From Amycolatopsis nalaikhensis (GTDB lineage Bacteria > Actinomycetota > Actinomycetes > Mycobacteriales > Pseudonocardiaceae), in contig NZ_CP127173.1 of NCBI RefSeq assembly GCF_030264295.1, forward strand, positions 2,549,501-2,613,500: a DNA stretch of 64,000 bases, given 5' to 3'. Shown piece by piece: positions 26,324 to 34,960 of the stretch. The notes beneath the pieces were generated by a model. That model did no database searches. It was not told where the DNA came from and worked only from the letters and a program-made list of their open reading frames with translations. The position numbers were made by a program, and so were the translations under genes. The stretch's first letter is position 1. Each line of letters begins with the position of its first letter.

Positions 26324-27829
26324 TCAGTCGAGTGGCAGGTCGAACGCGACGAGCGTGCCGAGACTGGGTGAGGAGTTCAGGAAGAACTTCCCGCCCGCGG
26401 CGTCCGCGCGTTCGGCGAGATGACGCAGACCGCGGGTGGCGACGCCTTGGGGGACGCCGGATCCGTTGTCCCGGACCCGGAGTTTCACGCCCCGGGAGTC
26501 CCTGGTCAGCGTCACGCGGGTTTCGCTGGCACCGGAGTGTCTGACCACATTGGACAGTGCTTCGCGCAGGGCGGCCCGGATGTGGTCGGCCCGTTCCGCG
26601 GGGATGTCGGCGAATTCGCCGGACAGCTCCAGGGTCGGCGGGTACCCGAGCAGCTCGCCGGCGATGCGGACCTCGCCGCGCGCCGACTCGGCGAGGTCGG
26701 TGGGCGTGCCGGTGTCGTGGCGAGGTTCCGGTGACCGCAGCGCGCGCACGGTGCCCCGGATCTCCTCGATGGTCTGGTCGAGCTGGTCGATGGCGTCGGA
26801 CAGCCGAGCCCCGTCGGCTTGGGCGAACCGCTTGCGCATGTTGCGCCGGACGCGGTCGAGCTGCATGCCGGCACCGTAGAGGCGCTGGACGATGACGTCG
26901 TGGAGCTCACGGGCAATGCGCTCGCGCTCTTCGTAGAGGGCGACGCGGTGCCGGGCATTGGCACCCTCGGCGAGTGCGAGGACAACCCCGGCTTGCGCGG
27001 CAAAGGCGACGAGCATCTCGACGGTCCCGGCGGAGAAGGGCTCGCGGCCCCGCTTCCGGTAGACGGTGAGCGCGCCGAGAACACGCCCCCCGGACCCGAA
27101 CGGCGCGGCGGCGAAGGGGCCATAGCCCTGGAGTTCGGCGGGAACGTAGGGCGCGGTCCGCGGATCGACGGTGAAGTCCTCGCTGGCCACGGGCTCCCCA
27201 CCCCGAGCGACCCGCCCGGCAGCGGAGTCGGCGGGAAGGGCAAGGCCACGCAGGGAGAGATCGGCGGAGGCCGGTCCGCCAGGGCCCGCACCCGGATCGG
27301 CGGCGGACGAGCCCACGCCCGGCCCGCCGCTCGCGGCGGCGGACGCCAGTCCGCCGCGATCCGCGGGCGCGTCGGCCGATGCCGAGCCCGCGCCTGCGTC
27401 GGCCGAGACCGGTTCGCCAGGGCCCGCGCTCGCATCAGCCGAGGCCGAGCCCGCGCCTTCCCCAGCGCGCGCGTCGGCCGAGGCCGGTCCACCGCGGCCT
27501 TCGCTCGCGTTGCCGAGCGCCGTCGCCGGGTCGCCCGTTTCGGCGGGCTCGTCCGCGGCGGGGTGAGCCGTGGCGTAATGCGCTGCCTCGACCACCACGC
27601 GACCGTCGTCCGTGCTCACCATCGCCAAGCCCAGGTCGGCGTCCGCGAGTTCGGCCGCCCTGGCGACGACCGTGTCCAGCACCGCTCCCGGGTCGTCGCC
27701 GGACAGGGCGGTGCTCGTGATCTCGGTGGCGGCGGACAGTGCCCGCGCGGCAAGCGTCGGATCCATGAGTTCCGTCATTATCGCGCGGCGCGGCGGCGGC
27801 ACGACAGCGACGTCGTGGGAATCGATCAC
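26324..27829 (-). CDS. GAF-domain sensor histidine kinase (DevS/NarL type) with low-complexity insert
   Basis: 501 aa from GTG-27829, which overlaps the cydDC stop by GTGA; ATG-27778 is an alternative. The GAF domain (about 25-285) is split by about 100 residues of Ala/Ser/Gly/Pro repeats (roughly 90-195). The HisKA_3 box is ERERIARELHDVIVQRLYG (H near 306). The ATPase has the N-box LREALSNVVRHSG and the G-box DNGSGVPQGVATRGLRHLAERAD. There is no membrane helix, so it is cytosolic. It is the last gene of the cydA-cydB-cydDC run and probably signals redox or oxygen state to the convergent response regulator. Confidence 0.88.
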   Translation of the reverse strand: MIDSHDVAVVPPPRRAIMTELMDPTLAARALSAATEITSTALSGDDPGAVLDTVVARAAELADADLGLAMVSTDDGRVVVEAAHYATAHPAADEPAETGDPATALGNASEGRGGPASADARAGEGAGSASADASAGPGEPVSADAGAGSASADAPADRGGLASAAASGGPGVGSSAADPGAGPGGPASADLSLRGLALPADSAAGRVARGGEPVASEDFTVDPRTAPYVPAELQGYGPFAAAPFGSGGRVLGALTVYRKRGREPFSAGTVEMLVAFAAQAGVVLALAEGANARHRVALYEERERIARELHDVIVQRLYGAGMQLDRVRRNMRKRFAQADGARLSDAIDQLDQTIEEIRGTVRALRSPEPRHDTGTPTDLAESARGEVRIAGELLGYPPTLELSGEFADIPAERADHIRAALREALSNVVRHSGASETRVTLTRDSRGVKLRVRDNGSGVPQGVATRGLRHLAERADAAGGKFFLNSSPSLGTLVAFDLPLD

Positions 27830-30800
27830 GCCACCGGCACCCGCGTCACGACCCGGCCGTCGCGGACTTCGAGCACCACGTCCGCGCCCTCGGCCTCGTC
27901 GGCCCGGTGGGTCACGTGCACCACCGTCCGGCCCGCCAACGCGTCACGCAGGTGCGCGCGCACCTCCCGCGCCGTCGGTTCGTCGAGGTGCGCGGTCGGC
28001 TCGTCGAGCAGCACGAGACCCGCCGACGGCGCCCCGAGCAGCGCACGCGCCAGCGCGACACGCTGAGCCTGCCCACCGGACAGCCCGCTGCCGCCGCTGC
28101 CGAGCAGCGTCGACGGCTCGACGTCGTCCAGGGCGGCCTGCCGCAGGGCCTCGCGCAGCTCGTCCTCGGTCGCCGTCGGCCGGGCGAGGCGGAGGTTCTC
28201 GGCGACCGTCGTGGCGGCGAGCATCGGCTCCTGCGGCGCCCACGCGATCCCGTCCGGGACCGTGACCTCGCCACGCCGGGGCGCGAGGAAGCCCAGGAGC
28301 GCGGCGACGAGCGTCGACTTGCCCGCGCCGCTCGGCCCCACGACGGCCGCGTACGTGCCCGGGCGGAGCTCGAGGTCGACGTCGTGGAGGACCACCGGTC
28401 CGTCCGGCCAGCCGAGGTCCGCGCCTCGCAGCTCCACCTCGGTGCCCGGGGTGCGCGAGGGCTGCTCCGGCACGTCGGCCAATCGGCGACGCGCCCGCTG
28501 CAGCGTGTCCCAGTGCTGCGCCACCGGCGGCAGCAGCGCGAGGACCTCCGCCAACGCCAGCGGCACCAGGGCCAACAGGGGCGCCAGCACCGGGTCGAGC
28601 CGTCCGTCGGCGACGGCCGTCGCGGCCAGGGCCGTGCTGACCACCGCGCCCGCTCCGCACACCAGCGTCACCAGTGCCTCCGCCGCGCCCACGCCGAACG
28701 CCTGGCGACGCGCCTGCGCCACCAGCCGCGTGTCGGCGTCGGTCAGGGCTCGGCGGTGGTCGCGCGCTGTTCCGTACGCCAGCAGCTCGGCCGCCGCCTC
28801 GAAGAGCACCAGTACTCGGGCTGCCACTTCGCGGCGGCCGTCGGCCAGCGCCGACGTCGCTCGGCGTTCGGCGCGCAACGCCACCCACGGCGCGCACAAC
28901 CCGAGCGCGACGACCACCGCGAGCGCCAACCCGGCCGCGGGCAGCACCCACGTCTGCACGGCGATCGCCCCGGCCGCGACCAACGCGACCACCAGCGGTG
29001 GCGAAACCACCCTCGGCAGCAGGTCGCGCACCGTGTCGACGTCCGCGGCCAGGCGCCGTTGCCCCTCCCCCGCGCGCAACCCCCGAGCGGGCCCGAGCCG
29101 GACCAGCGAATTCCACAGCCGCACCCGGAGGCGGCCCGCGATGCGGAACGCCGCGTCGTGCGTGACCAGCCGTTCGACGTACCTGAGCCCCGCGCGGCCG
29201 AGCCCGAACGCGCGGACGCCGACCACCGCGACCGTTAGCGTCAGGATCGGCGGCTGCTGGGACGCCTTGGCGATCAGCCAGCCCGACGTCGCGGTCAGCG
29301 CCACCCCGGCCAGCAACGCCACCGCGCCCAGGACGGCGCCGCCGAACAGGCGACCGTCGAGGATCGAGCGCCACCCCAGCGGCGGGCGCGCGGTGTCCTC
29401 TGTGGACAGCGTGGGCGCCGCGGAGACGTCTGTCGACATATCGACTGCCGCCGTACGCTGGTGGGCCGCGATGATCGCCGCGGCGCCGGTGTCGACCGCG
29501 CGCTGGACCGCGTCGAGAACCAGGCGCGCATTGGCTTCGTCGAGGTGGGCCGTCGGCTCGTCGAGGAGGAGCAGCCAGGCGCCGTCCTGGGTTCGGCGCA
29601 GCGCCCGGGCGACGGCGACGCGTTGGCGTTGTCCCAGCGAAAGCTTCGAAACCGGGCGGTCCGCGAGTCCCGTCAGGCCGAGTTCGGCGAGGAACGCGTC
29701 GGAGCCGACTTCCTCGCGGACCGTGCCGCCCGTGAACACCGGCGACTGCGGCACCCACGCGACCTGCTCGCGCCACCGCGTCAGGTCGGCGTCGGCGAGG
29801 TTCGTCGTGCCGACCGTGATGGCGCCGTCGGCGGCCGGGACGAACCCGAGCAGCGCCGCGAGCGTTGTCGACTTGCCGCCTCCGCTCGGGGCGCGGAGCC
29901 AGACCGTCTCGCCCGGGCGGACCGTGAACGTCTCGCCATCGGGCGCGAACCCGCCGCGACGCGCGACGCGCAGCGACGACACCTTCACCTCGCCGCGCTC
30001 GACAGGCGCGGTTCCGGTCTCGCGAACGGGCGTCGCCAGCAGGTCGGCGACGCGCCGGACCGCCTCGACACCGTCCTCGCTGGCGTGGAACGCGGCGCCG
30101 ACCGCGCGCAGCGGCTGGTAGCACTCGGGCGCCAGGATCAGGACGCCGAGCCCGATGGCCAGCGGCAGGCTCCCGCCGACCAGCCGGACGCCGATGACCA
30201 CCGCGACGAGCGCGACCGACAGCGTCGCGATCAGTTCGAGCACGAACGCCGAAGAGAAGGCGACCTTCAACGTCTTGAGCGTCGCGCGGCGGTGGCGCTC
30301 GGACAGCACTCGGACCGTCCCGGCCTGGGCCATGGCGCGGCGGAACGCCGTCAGCACCGGAAGGACGCGGACGAGTTCGAGGAGCCGTTCGGACATCCGG
30401 TGCGTCGCGTCGGTCGCGCCCGCGACGCGCCCGGCCGTGTACTTGCCGACGAGGATCGCGAAGATCGGGAGCAGCGGCACCGTCAGCGCGACGATCACGC
30501 CGGACGGCCAGTCCGCGAACAGGATCGCCGCCCCGGCGCCGAGCGGCACGACGGCCGCCGTCACCAGGGCGGGCAGGTACTCGCGGAAGTACGCGTCGAG
30601 CGCGTCGAGGCCGCGGGTCGTCAACGCCGTCAGCTCGCCGTGGCCGCGCTGCGCGATCCACTCGGGGCCGAGGCGCAGCGCGTGGTCGACGGCTCGCGCG
30701 CGCAACTCGCGTTGCGCGGTCGCCGCGGCTCGGGCGGAGACCGTGCGCACCGCCCAGCCGGTCAACGCGCGCGTCGCGACGAGCGCGAGCAGCGCGGCCA

Positions 30801-31041
30801 GCTGGGCGGTGCGTCCCCCGGTGCCTGCTCCGACGATCGTCGCGAGGACGTCGGCGAGCAGGAACGCCTGTGCCACCAGCGCGGCGGCGTGGAGGAACGA
30901 CAGGAAACCCACCAGGGCCAGCGCTCGGCGCACGGCCGGCACGAGGGCCGGCAATGCGCCGAGCGGGCCCTTTCCCGGCCGCGCCGAGTCCACTGTGGAC
31001 TCCGAGGCGGAAAGGGGAGCGCGTCCGGGAAGCTTGGTCAT
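27826..31041 (-). CDS. cydDC: Fused CydD-CydC thiol/heme ABC exporter
   Basis: 1071 aa carrying both halves of the heterodimeric ABC exporter needed to assemble cytochrome bd; fused versions are common in actinobacteria. Order: membrane domain 1, then NBD1 with Walker A APSGGGKST (near 384), signature KLSLGQRQR and Walker B LLLLDEPTAHLD; then membrane domain 2 and NBD2 with GPSGAGKST (near 905), SGLSGGQAQR and LVLLDEPTAHLD. Walker A of NBD1 has Ala in place of the first Gly. ATG-31041 overlaps the cydB stop (ATGA). Confidence 0.95.
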   Translation of the reverse strand: MTKLPGRAPLSASESTVDSARPGKGPLGALPALVPAVRRALALVGFLSFLHAAALVAQAFLLADVLATIVGAGTGGRTAQLAALLALVATRALTGWAVRTVSARAAATAQRELRARAVDHALRLGPEWIAQRGHGELTALTTRGLDALDAYFREYLPALVTAAVVPLGAGAAILFADWPSGVIVALTVPLLPIFAILVGKYTAGRVAGATDATHRMSERLLELVRVLPVLTAFRRAMAQAGTVRVLSERHRRATLKTLKVAFSSAFVLELIATLSVALVAVVIGVRLVGGSLPLAIGLGVLILAPECYQPLRAVGAAFHASEDGVEAVRRVADLLATPVRETGTAPVERGEVKVSSLRVARRGGFAPDGETFTVRPGETVWLRAPSGGGKSTTLAALLGFVPAADGAITVGTTNLADADLTRWREQVAWVPQSPVFTGGTVREEVGSDAFLAELGLTGLADRPVSKLSLGQRQRVAVARALRRTQDGAWLLLLDEPTAHLDEANARLVLDAVQRAVDTGAAAIIAAHQRTAAVDMSTDVSAAPTLSTEDTARPPLGWRSILDGRLFGGAVLGAVALLAGVALTATSGWLIAKASQQPPILTLTVAVVGVRAFGLGRAGLRYVERLVTHDAAFRIAGRLRVRLWNSLVRLGPARGLRAGEGQRRLAADVDTVRDLLPRVVSPPLVVALVAAGAIAVQTWVLPAAGLALAVVVALGLCAPWVALRAERRATSALADGRREVAARVLVLFEAAAELLAYGTARDHRRALTDADTRLVAQARRQAFGVGAAEALVTLVCGAGAVVSTALAATAVADGRLDPVLAPLLALVPLALAEVLALLPPVAQHWDTLQRARRRLADVPEQPSRTPGTEVELRGADLGWPDGPVVLHDVDLELRPGTYAAVVGPSGAGKSTLVAALLGFLAPRRGEVTVPDGIAWAPQEPMLAATTVAENLRLARPTATEDELREALRQAALDDVEPSTLLGSGGSGLSGGQAQRVALARALLGAPSAGLVLLDEPTAHLDEPTAREVRAHLRDALAGRTVVHVTHRADEAEGADVVLEVRDGRVVTRVPVA

Positions 31042-32045
31042 GGTGCGTGGACCGCCGGGATGTGCTGGGTGCCGATGCGCTTGCGGAACACCCAGTACGT
31101 CCAGCCCTGGTAGATCAGCACGGCGGGCGCGCCGAAGGCGGCGACCCACGTCATCACGGTGAGCGTGTACGGGCTCGACGCGGCGCCTTCGACGGTCAGC
31201 GTGTTGGCGGCGTCGAGCGTCGAGGGCAGCACGGCCGGGAAGAGCGCGCCGAACATCGTGACGGCGGCCCCGGCGATGACGACGCCGAGCGCGGCGAAGG
31301 CCTGTCCCTCACGACCGGCCCGCAGCCGCAGCCACGCGACGACGGCGGCGAGAGCACTGATCCCAAACGAGAGCAGTGTCCACAACGTGCCTTCGCGCCA
31401 CTGGACGACCGTGAGGAACGCGACGATCGGCAGCATCGCGACCGGCAGCAGCCTGACGGCCAGGCTCCGGGCACGTTCCCGCAGGTCACCGCTGGTTTTC
31501 AGGGCGAGGAAGGCGGCGCCGTGGGTGAGTGAGAAGGCGACGATCGCGACCGCGCCGAGCAGGGTGTCCCACCGGAAGGCGGCGAACGCGGAGCCGACGC
31601 GGTTGCCTTCGGCGTCCAGCGGGAGGCCGAGGACGGTGGTGGCGAGGATGAGCCCGACGCCCAGCGGCGGGATCCACGAGCCGAGCGCGATGACGCGGTC
31701 CCAGGTGCGCCGCCAGCGGTCGGAGTCGACCTTGCCGCGGTACTCGAAGGCGACGCCGCGGCCGATGAGGGCGAGCAGCACGAGCAGCAGCGGCAGGTAA
31801 GCGGCGGAGAAGAGGCTGGCGTACCAGCCGGGGAAGGCGGCGAACATCGCCCCGCCGGCGACGATCAGCCAGACTTCGTTGCCGTCCCAGACGGGCCCGA
31901 TGGTGTTGACCATGACGCGGCGCTCGGTGTTGTCCTCGGCGAGGACGGGCAGCAGCATGCCGACGCCGAAGTCGAAGCCTTCGAGGAAGAGGTAGCCGAG
32001 CCAGAAGAAGGCGATGACGACGAACCAGACGACTTCGAGGCTCAT
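31038..32045 (-). CDS. cydB: Cytochrome bd oxidase subunit II
   Basis: 335 aa, all membrane helices. It opens MSLEVVWFVVIAFFWLGYLF-EGFDFGVG, the typical CydB start with the conserved GFDFG. ATG-32045 is chosen by this family N-terminus. It partners CydA in the quinol oxidase that gives high-affinity respiration at low oxygen. It is unusually separated from cydA by 227 bp containing DnaA-box-like sites and a hairpin element, and is coupled to cydDC downstream. Confidence 0.95.
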   Translation of the reverse strand: MSLEVVWFVVIAFFWLGYLFLEGFDFGVGMLLPVLAEDNTERRVMVNTIGPVWDGNEVWLIVAGGAMFAAFPGWYASLFSAAYLPLLLVLLALIGRGVAFEYRGKVDSDRWRRTWDRVIALGSWIPPLGVGLILATTVLGLPLDAEGNRVGSAFAAFRWDTLLGAVAIVAFSLTHGAAFLALKTSGDLRERARSLAVRLLPVAMLPIVAFLTVVQWREGTLWTLLSFGISALAAVVAWLRLRAGREGQAFAALGVVIAGAAVTMFGALFPAVLPSTLDAANTLTVEGAASSPYTLTVMTWVAAFGAPAVLIYQGWTYWVFRKRIGTQHIPAVHAP

Positions 32046-32103
32046 CGCGCACCTACCACAGCGGGCCGACGGTTGACGCCGTCGCGGGCCCGATCGCCGT
32101 GAG

Positions 32104-32147
32104 TTATCCACAACGGGTCGAGTTGTCCACAGATTTGCTGTGGGTAA
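32104..32147. other. Cluster of three DnaA-box-like nonamers
   Basis: TTATCCACA (32104-32112, perfect bacterial consensus), TTGTCCACA (32123-32131, the actinobacterial form) and TGTGGGTAA (32139-32147, reverse of TTACCCACA) lie within 44 bp of the cydA-cydB gap. No dnaA or dnaN gene is near, so this is not the chromosomal origin as such. It may titrate DnaA or regulate cydB. Confidence 0.6.
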
Positions 32148-32165
32148 CCCGCGAGAGTGACCAAG

Positions 32166-32212
32166 CCGATACGCTGGGTTCGGGGTCGCCCCCCGGGAAG
32201 GGTGGGGGCTGC
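32166..32212. repeat. Hairpin element, copy 1 (shared with 42946-42993)
   Basis: It begins CCGATACGCTGGG (a TACGCT -10-like hexamer) and continues CGGGGTCGCCCCCC; GCCCCC then pairs with GGGGGC across about 10 nt. The same order, spacing and most bases recur 10.8 kb away, also just after DnaA-box-like sites. Confidence 0.6.
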
Positions 32213-32272
32213 TTTACGGGAGTCTTGGGCTGCTGCACAGCCGCTGAGCTGCAGGGTTGTCATTTCCGCTCC

Positions 32273-33745
32273 TCAGTACGCGAAGGCGAGCGTGTCGCCG
32301 TCGGTCTTGTCGGAGTCCTTCTTCTCCGGGGGCATCACTGCCTCTACGCCGCCGCGGATGTACTTGCGCATCAGGTACAGCTCCACCACTCCGAGGGCCG
32401 CGTACACCGTCGTCAGCGCTATCAGCGAGGTCCACACCTCGCCCGTGGTCAGGCGGGAGACCGCCTGGGCCGTGAACATCCAGACCCCATCTACGCCCGT
32501 CGGGTTGGGGGCGACCACGAATGGCTGGCGGCCCATCTCCGTGAAGATCCAGCCCGCGCTGTTGCCCAGGAACGGTGTCGCGATTCCGCCGAGGACCAGC
32601 AGGGGGAACCAGCGGCCTTCCGGGATCCGGTCGCGGCGGGTCAGCCACAGGGCCAGCAGGCCGATGCCCGCCGAGACCGCGCCGAAGCCGATCATCATGC
32701 GGAAGCCCCAGTACGTCACCGGCAAGTTGGGCACGTAGTCGATCGGCTTGCCCGCCAGGGAACCCAGGTCCGGGTCGTCCGGGTAGTTCGTGCCGTACTT
32801 GGCCTGGTACTCCGACACCAGGTTCTCCACGCCCTTGACCTCGGTCGAGAAGTCGTTGTGCGCCAGGAACGACAGGAGCGCCGGCACGTTGAACGTCTTC
32901 ACGTCCTCGCAGTTGGCCCCGGACACGTCGCCGATCGCGATGATCGAGAAGCTCGCCGGTTTCTCCGTGTGGCACAACGCTTCCGCGGACGCCATCTTCA
33001 TCGGCTGCTGCTCGAACATCAGCTTGCCCTGGGCGTCACCCGTGATCGCGAGGACCGCGAAGGCCGCGATGCCGACCCAGCCGCCGAGGCGCAGCGACGA
33101 ACGCCAGACGTCCTGGTTCGACCGCCGCCGCCAGAGGTGCCAGCCCGCGACGCCCACCAGGAACGCCGCCGCCACCGAGAACGCGCCCGCCAGCGTGTGC
33201 GGGATCGCCGCCAGGGCGGTGTTGTTCGTCAGCACCGCCCAGATCGAGTTCATGGTCGGCTTGCCGTTCTCGAACGTCACGCCCACCGGGTGCTGCATCC
33301 ACGAGTTCGCCGCCAGGATGAAGTACGCCGACGCCATCGTGGCCAGCGAAAACGCCCACGCGCACGCCAGGTGCACCTTCTTCGGCAGCCGGTCCCAGCC
33401 GAAGATCCAGAGGCCGAGGAACGTCGACTCGACGAAGAACGCGACGAGCCCTTCCATCGCCAGCGGCGCGCCGAAGACGTCGCCGACGAAGCGGGAGTAC
33501 GCGCTCCAGTTCATCCCGAACTGGAACTCCTGCACGATCCCGGTCACCACGCCCATCGCGAAGTTGACCAGCAGGACTTTGCCCCAGAACTTCGTCATCT
33601 TCAGGTGCCGCGGATCGCCGGTGCGGACCCAGCGGGTCTGCATCGCCGCGACCAGGATCGACAGCCCGATGGTCAGCGGGACCATCAGGAAGTGGTAGAC
33701 GGTGGTGATGCCGAACTGCCACCGCGCTAGCTCCAGTACCTCCAC
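32273..33745 (-). CDS. cydA: Cytochrome bd oxidase subunit I
   Basis: 490 aa from GTG-33745 (MEVLELARWQFGITTVYHF, matching CydA N-termini; a TTG at 33787 would add 14 unrelated residues). It holds heme b558, b595 and d. Visible are the N-terminal RWQFGITTVYHF histidine region, EFQFGMNWSAYSRFVGD with the conserved Glu, and the quinol-loop region with GKLMFEQQPMKMA. It is of the short-Q-loop type seen in actinobacteria. It is the first gene of cydA-cydB-cydDC-kinase. Confidence 0.96.
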   Translation of the reverse strand: MEVLELARWQFGITTVYHFLMVPLTIGLSILVAAMQTRWVRTGDPRHLKMTKFWGKVLLVNFAMGVVTGIVQEFQFGMNWSAYSRFVGDVFGAPLAMEGLVAFFVESTFLGLWIFGWDRLPKKVHLACAWAFSLATMASAYFILAANSWMQHPVGVTFENGKPTMNSIWAVLTNNTALAAIPHTLAGAFSVAAAFLVGVAGWHLWRRRSNQDVWRSSLRLGGWVGIAAFAVLAITGDAQGKLMFEQQPMKMASAEALCHTEKPASFSIIAIGDVSGANCEDVKTFNVPALLSFLAHNDFSTEVKGVENLVSEYQAKYGTNYPDDPDLGSLAGKPIDYVPNLPVTYWGFRMMIGFGAVSAGIGLLALWLTRRDRIPEGRWFPLLVLGGIATPFLGNSAGWIFTEMGRQPFVVAPNPTGVDGVWMFTAQAVSRLTTGEVWTSLIALTTVYAALGVVELYLMRKYIRGGVEAVMPPEKKDSDKTDGDTLAFAY

Positions 33746-33825
33746 GTCATCCAGCGTGCTCCGGTGCCGGGAGCCGGACCAGTTCAAGTGGTCCCGTTGT
33801 GCCCAGGACCAACGTCCCGGGTGAA

Positions 33826-34785
33826 CTACAGCCGGGTGAGCGCCTCCCGCGCTTCCTCGGCGACGTCGCGTCGCGGCCCGTCGGCACCCAGCCCGAGGAC
33901 GTGCTCGAGCGCCAGCGCGTACGCCGTGTCGAACGCCTTGTCCGCGGCCACCGGCACGTCCGGCCGGACGCCGGTGCCCTCCCAGTTCTCCCCCGTCTCC
34001 GGGTGCAGCGAGCGCGCGATCGACACCGTCACGTCGAGGTGGGTGTCCACTTTGTACTGCTCACGCGGGTGGGCGCCGCCGCGGGTGGGCTCGCCGACCG
34101 TCTTCGCGCGGCCGTGCTGCTGGAGGGAGAACGCGAGGTCCTCGCCGCCGGAGAACGTCGCCGGACCGGTGAGCACCCAGATCGGCTTGGTGCCGCCGAA
34201 GCGCGCGCCCGGGACGTACGGCAGCGTCCACATCTGGGTCGTGCGGTCGCCCTCGCGCTCGTAGATGTCGAGGTAGTGGACCCGCTCGTCGTGGAGGTAG
34301 GTCTGCAGGAACGCGCTCGTGTCCGGGGTGCCGCCGCGGTTGCGCCGGACGTCGAGCAGCAGCGCGTCGGCGGACGCGACCAGCGTCATCGCCGCCGCGA
34401 TCGCGGACGCCGCGAGGTCCAGCGGGTAGAGCAGCGTCGTGTCGAGGTAGCCGACGTTGCCCGGCAGGCGCCGCACCGACGCGATCCCGAAGTTCTCCAG
34501 CTCGGCCGCCTGCCGGAAGTCCTCGGAGGCGTGCTCGTGGTCGCCGTCCTCGGCCACCGGGTCGACGTGGTGACGCAGCCGGAGGTGCTTGTCGCCGTTC
34601 ACCGACTGCAGGTCGGCTGTGACGAGCGTCGCGAATTCGGCGTCCTCGACTCCCGCGTACGCGCCTTCGCCGAGACGTTGGCGAAGCACCTCTGTGAGCT
34701 TCCTCGCGACGTCCGGGAAGACGTAGTGGGCTTCCAGCCGCCGGATGACCTCTTCGACCTGCGCAGCACGCGCCTCTGACCCCAT
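33826..34785 (-). CDS. S41-family peptidase (IRBP/tricorn-like)
   Basis: 319 aa. An N-terminal helical cap (VEEVIRRLEAHYVFPDVARKLTEVL) leads to the protease core with the expected strand SADALLLDVRRNRGGTPDT. The nucleophile region is WVLTGPATFSGGEDLAFSLQ (Ser of FSGGED), followed by VGEPTRGGAHP. There is no PDZ domain and no signal peptide, as in IRBP-like members. ATG-34785 is chosen over 34809. The substrate is unknown. Confidence 0.85.
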   Translation of the reverse strand: MGSEARAAQVEEVIRRLEAHYVFPDVARKLTEVLRQRLGEGAYAGVEDAEFATLVTADLQSVNGDKHLRLRHHVDPVAEDGDHEHASEDFRQAAELENFGIASVRRLPGNVGYLDTTLLYPLDLAASAIAAAMTLVASADALLLDVRRNRGGTPDTSAFLQTYLHDERVHYLDIYEREGDRTTQMWTLPYVPGARFGGTKPIWVLTGPATFSGGEDLAFSLQQHGRAKTVGEPTRGGAHPREQYKVDTHLDVTVSIARSLHPETGENWEGTGVRPDVPVAADKAFDTAYALALEHVLGLGADGPRRDVAEEAREALTRL

Positions 34786-34918
34786 GGTCGTCAACCTACC
34801 CCAGGCCACAACCGAAAATTCGGTGCGCCGAAAAAAATTGTGCGCCTGGCCGGGATGCCAAATTCATGGCCGCCGATCGGGCAATTTCGCGGAAGCCATC
34901 AGCTTGCGGCGTTCTGAA

Positions 34919-34950
34919 TCGCCCCTTTATCGTTGCAGTGAAAGGGGCGA
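34919..34950 (+). promoter_or_regulatory. Stem-loop before the GDT1-like gene
   Basis: TCGCCCCTTT (34919-34928) pairs perfectly with AAAGGGGCGA (34941-34950) across a 12-nt loop, ending 10 nt before ATG-34961. The purine-rich 3' arm is the only ribosome-site-like sequence, so folding would hide it. I could not match it to the yybP-ykoY manganese riboswitch. Confidence 0.6.
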
Positions 34951-34960
34951 AGAAATACTC

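Noticed and set aside
32104..32147. Chromosomal replication origin
   Set aside because: Three DnaA-box-like nonamers are present, but there is no dnaA, dnaN or AT-rich unwinding region nearby and the site lies inside an operon.
32166..32212. 6C-type actinobacterial small RNA
   Set aside because: A C6 run is present, but the required second hairpin with its own C-run is not visible. The element is reported only as a hairpin repeat.
34810..34960. yybP-ykoY manganese riboswitch before the GDT1-like gene
   Set aside because: Expected for the gene family, but the conserved core segments could not be found; only a simple stem-loop is supported.
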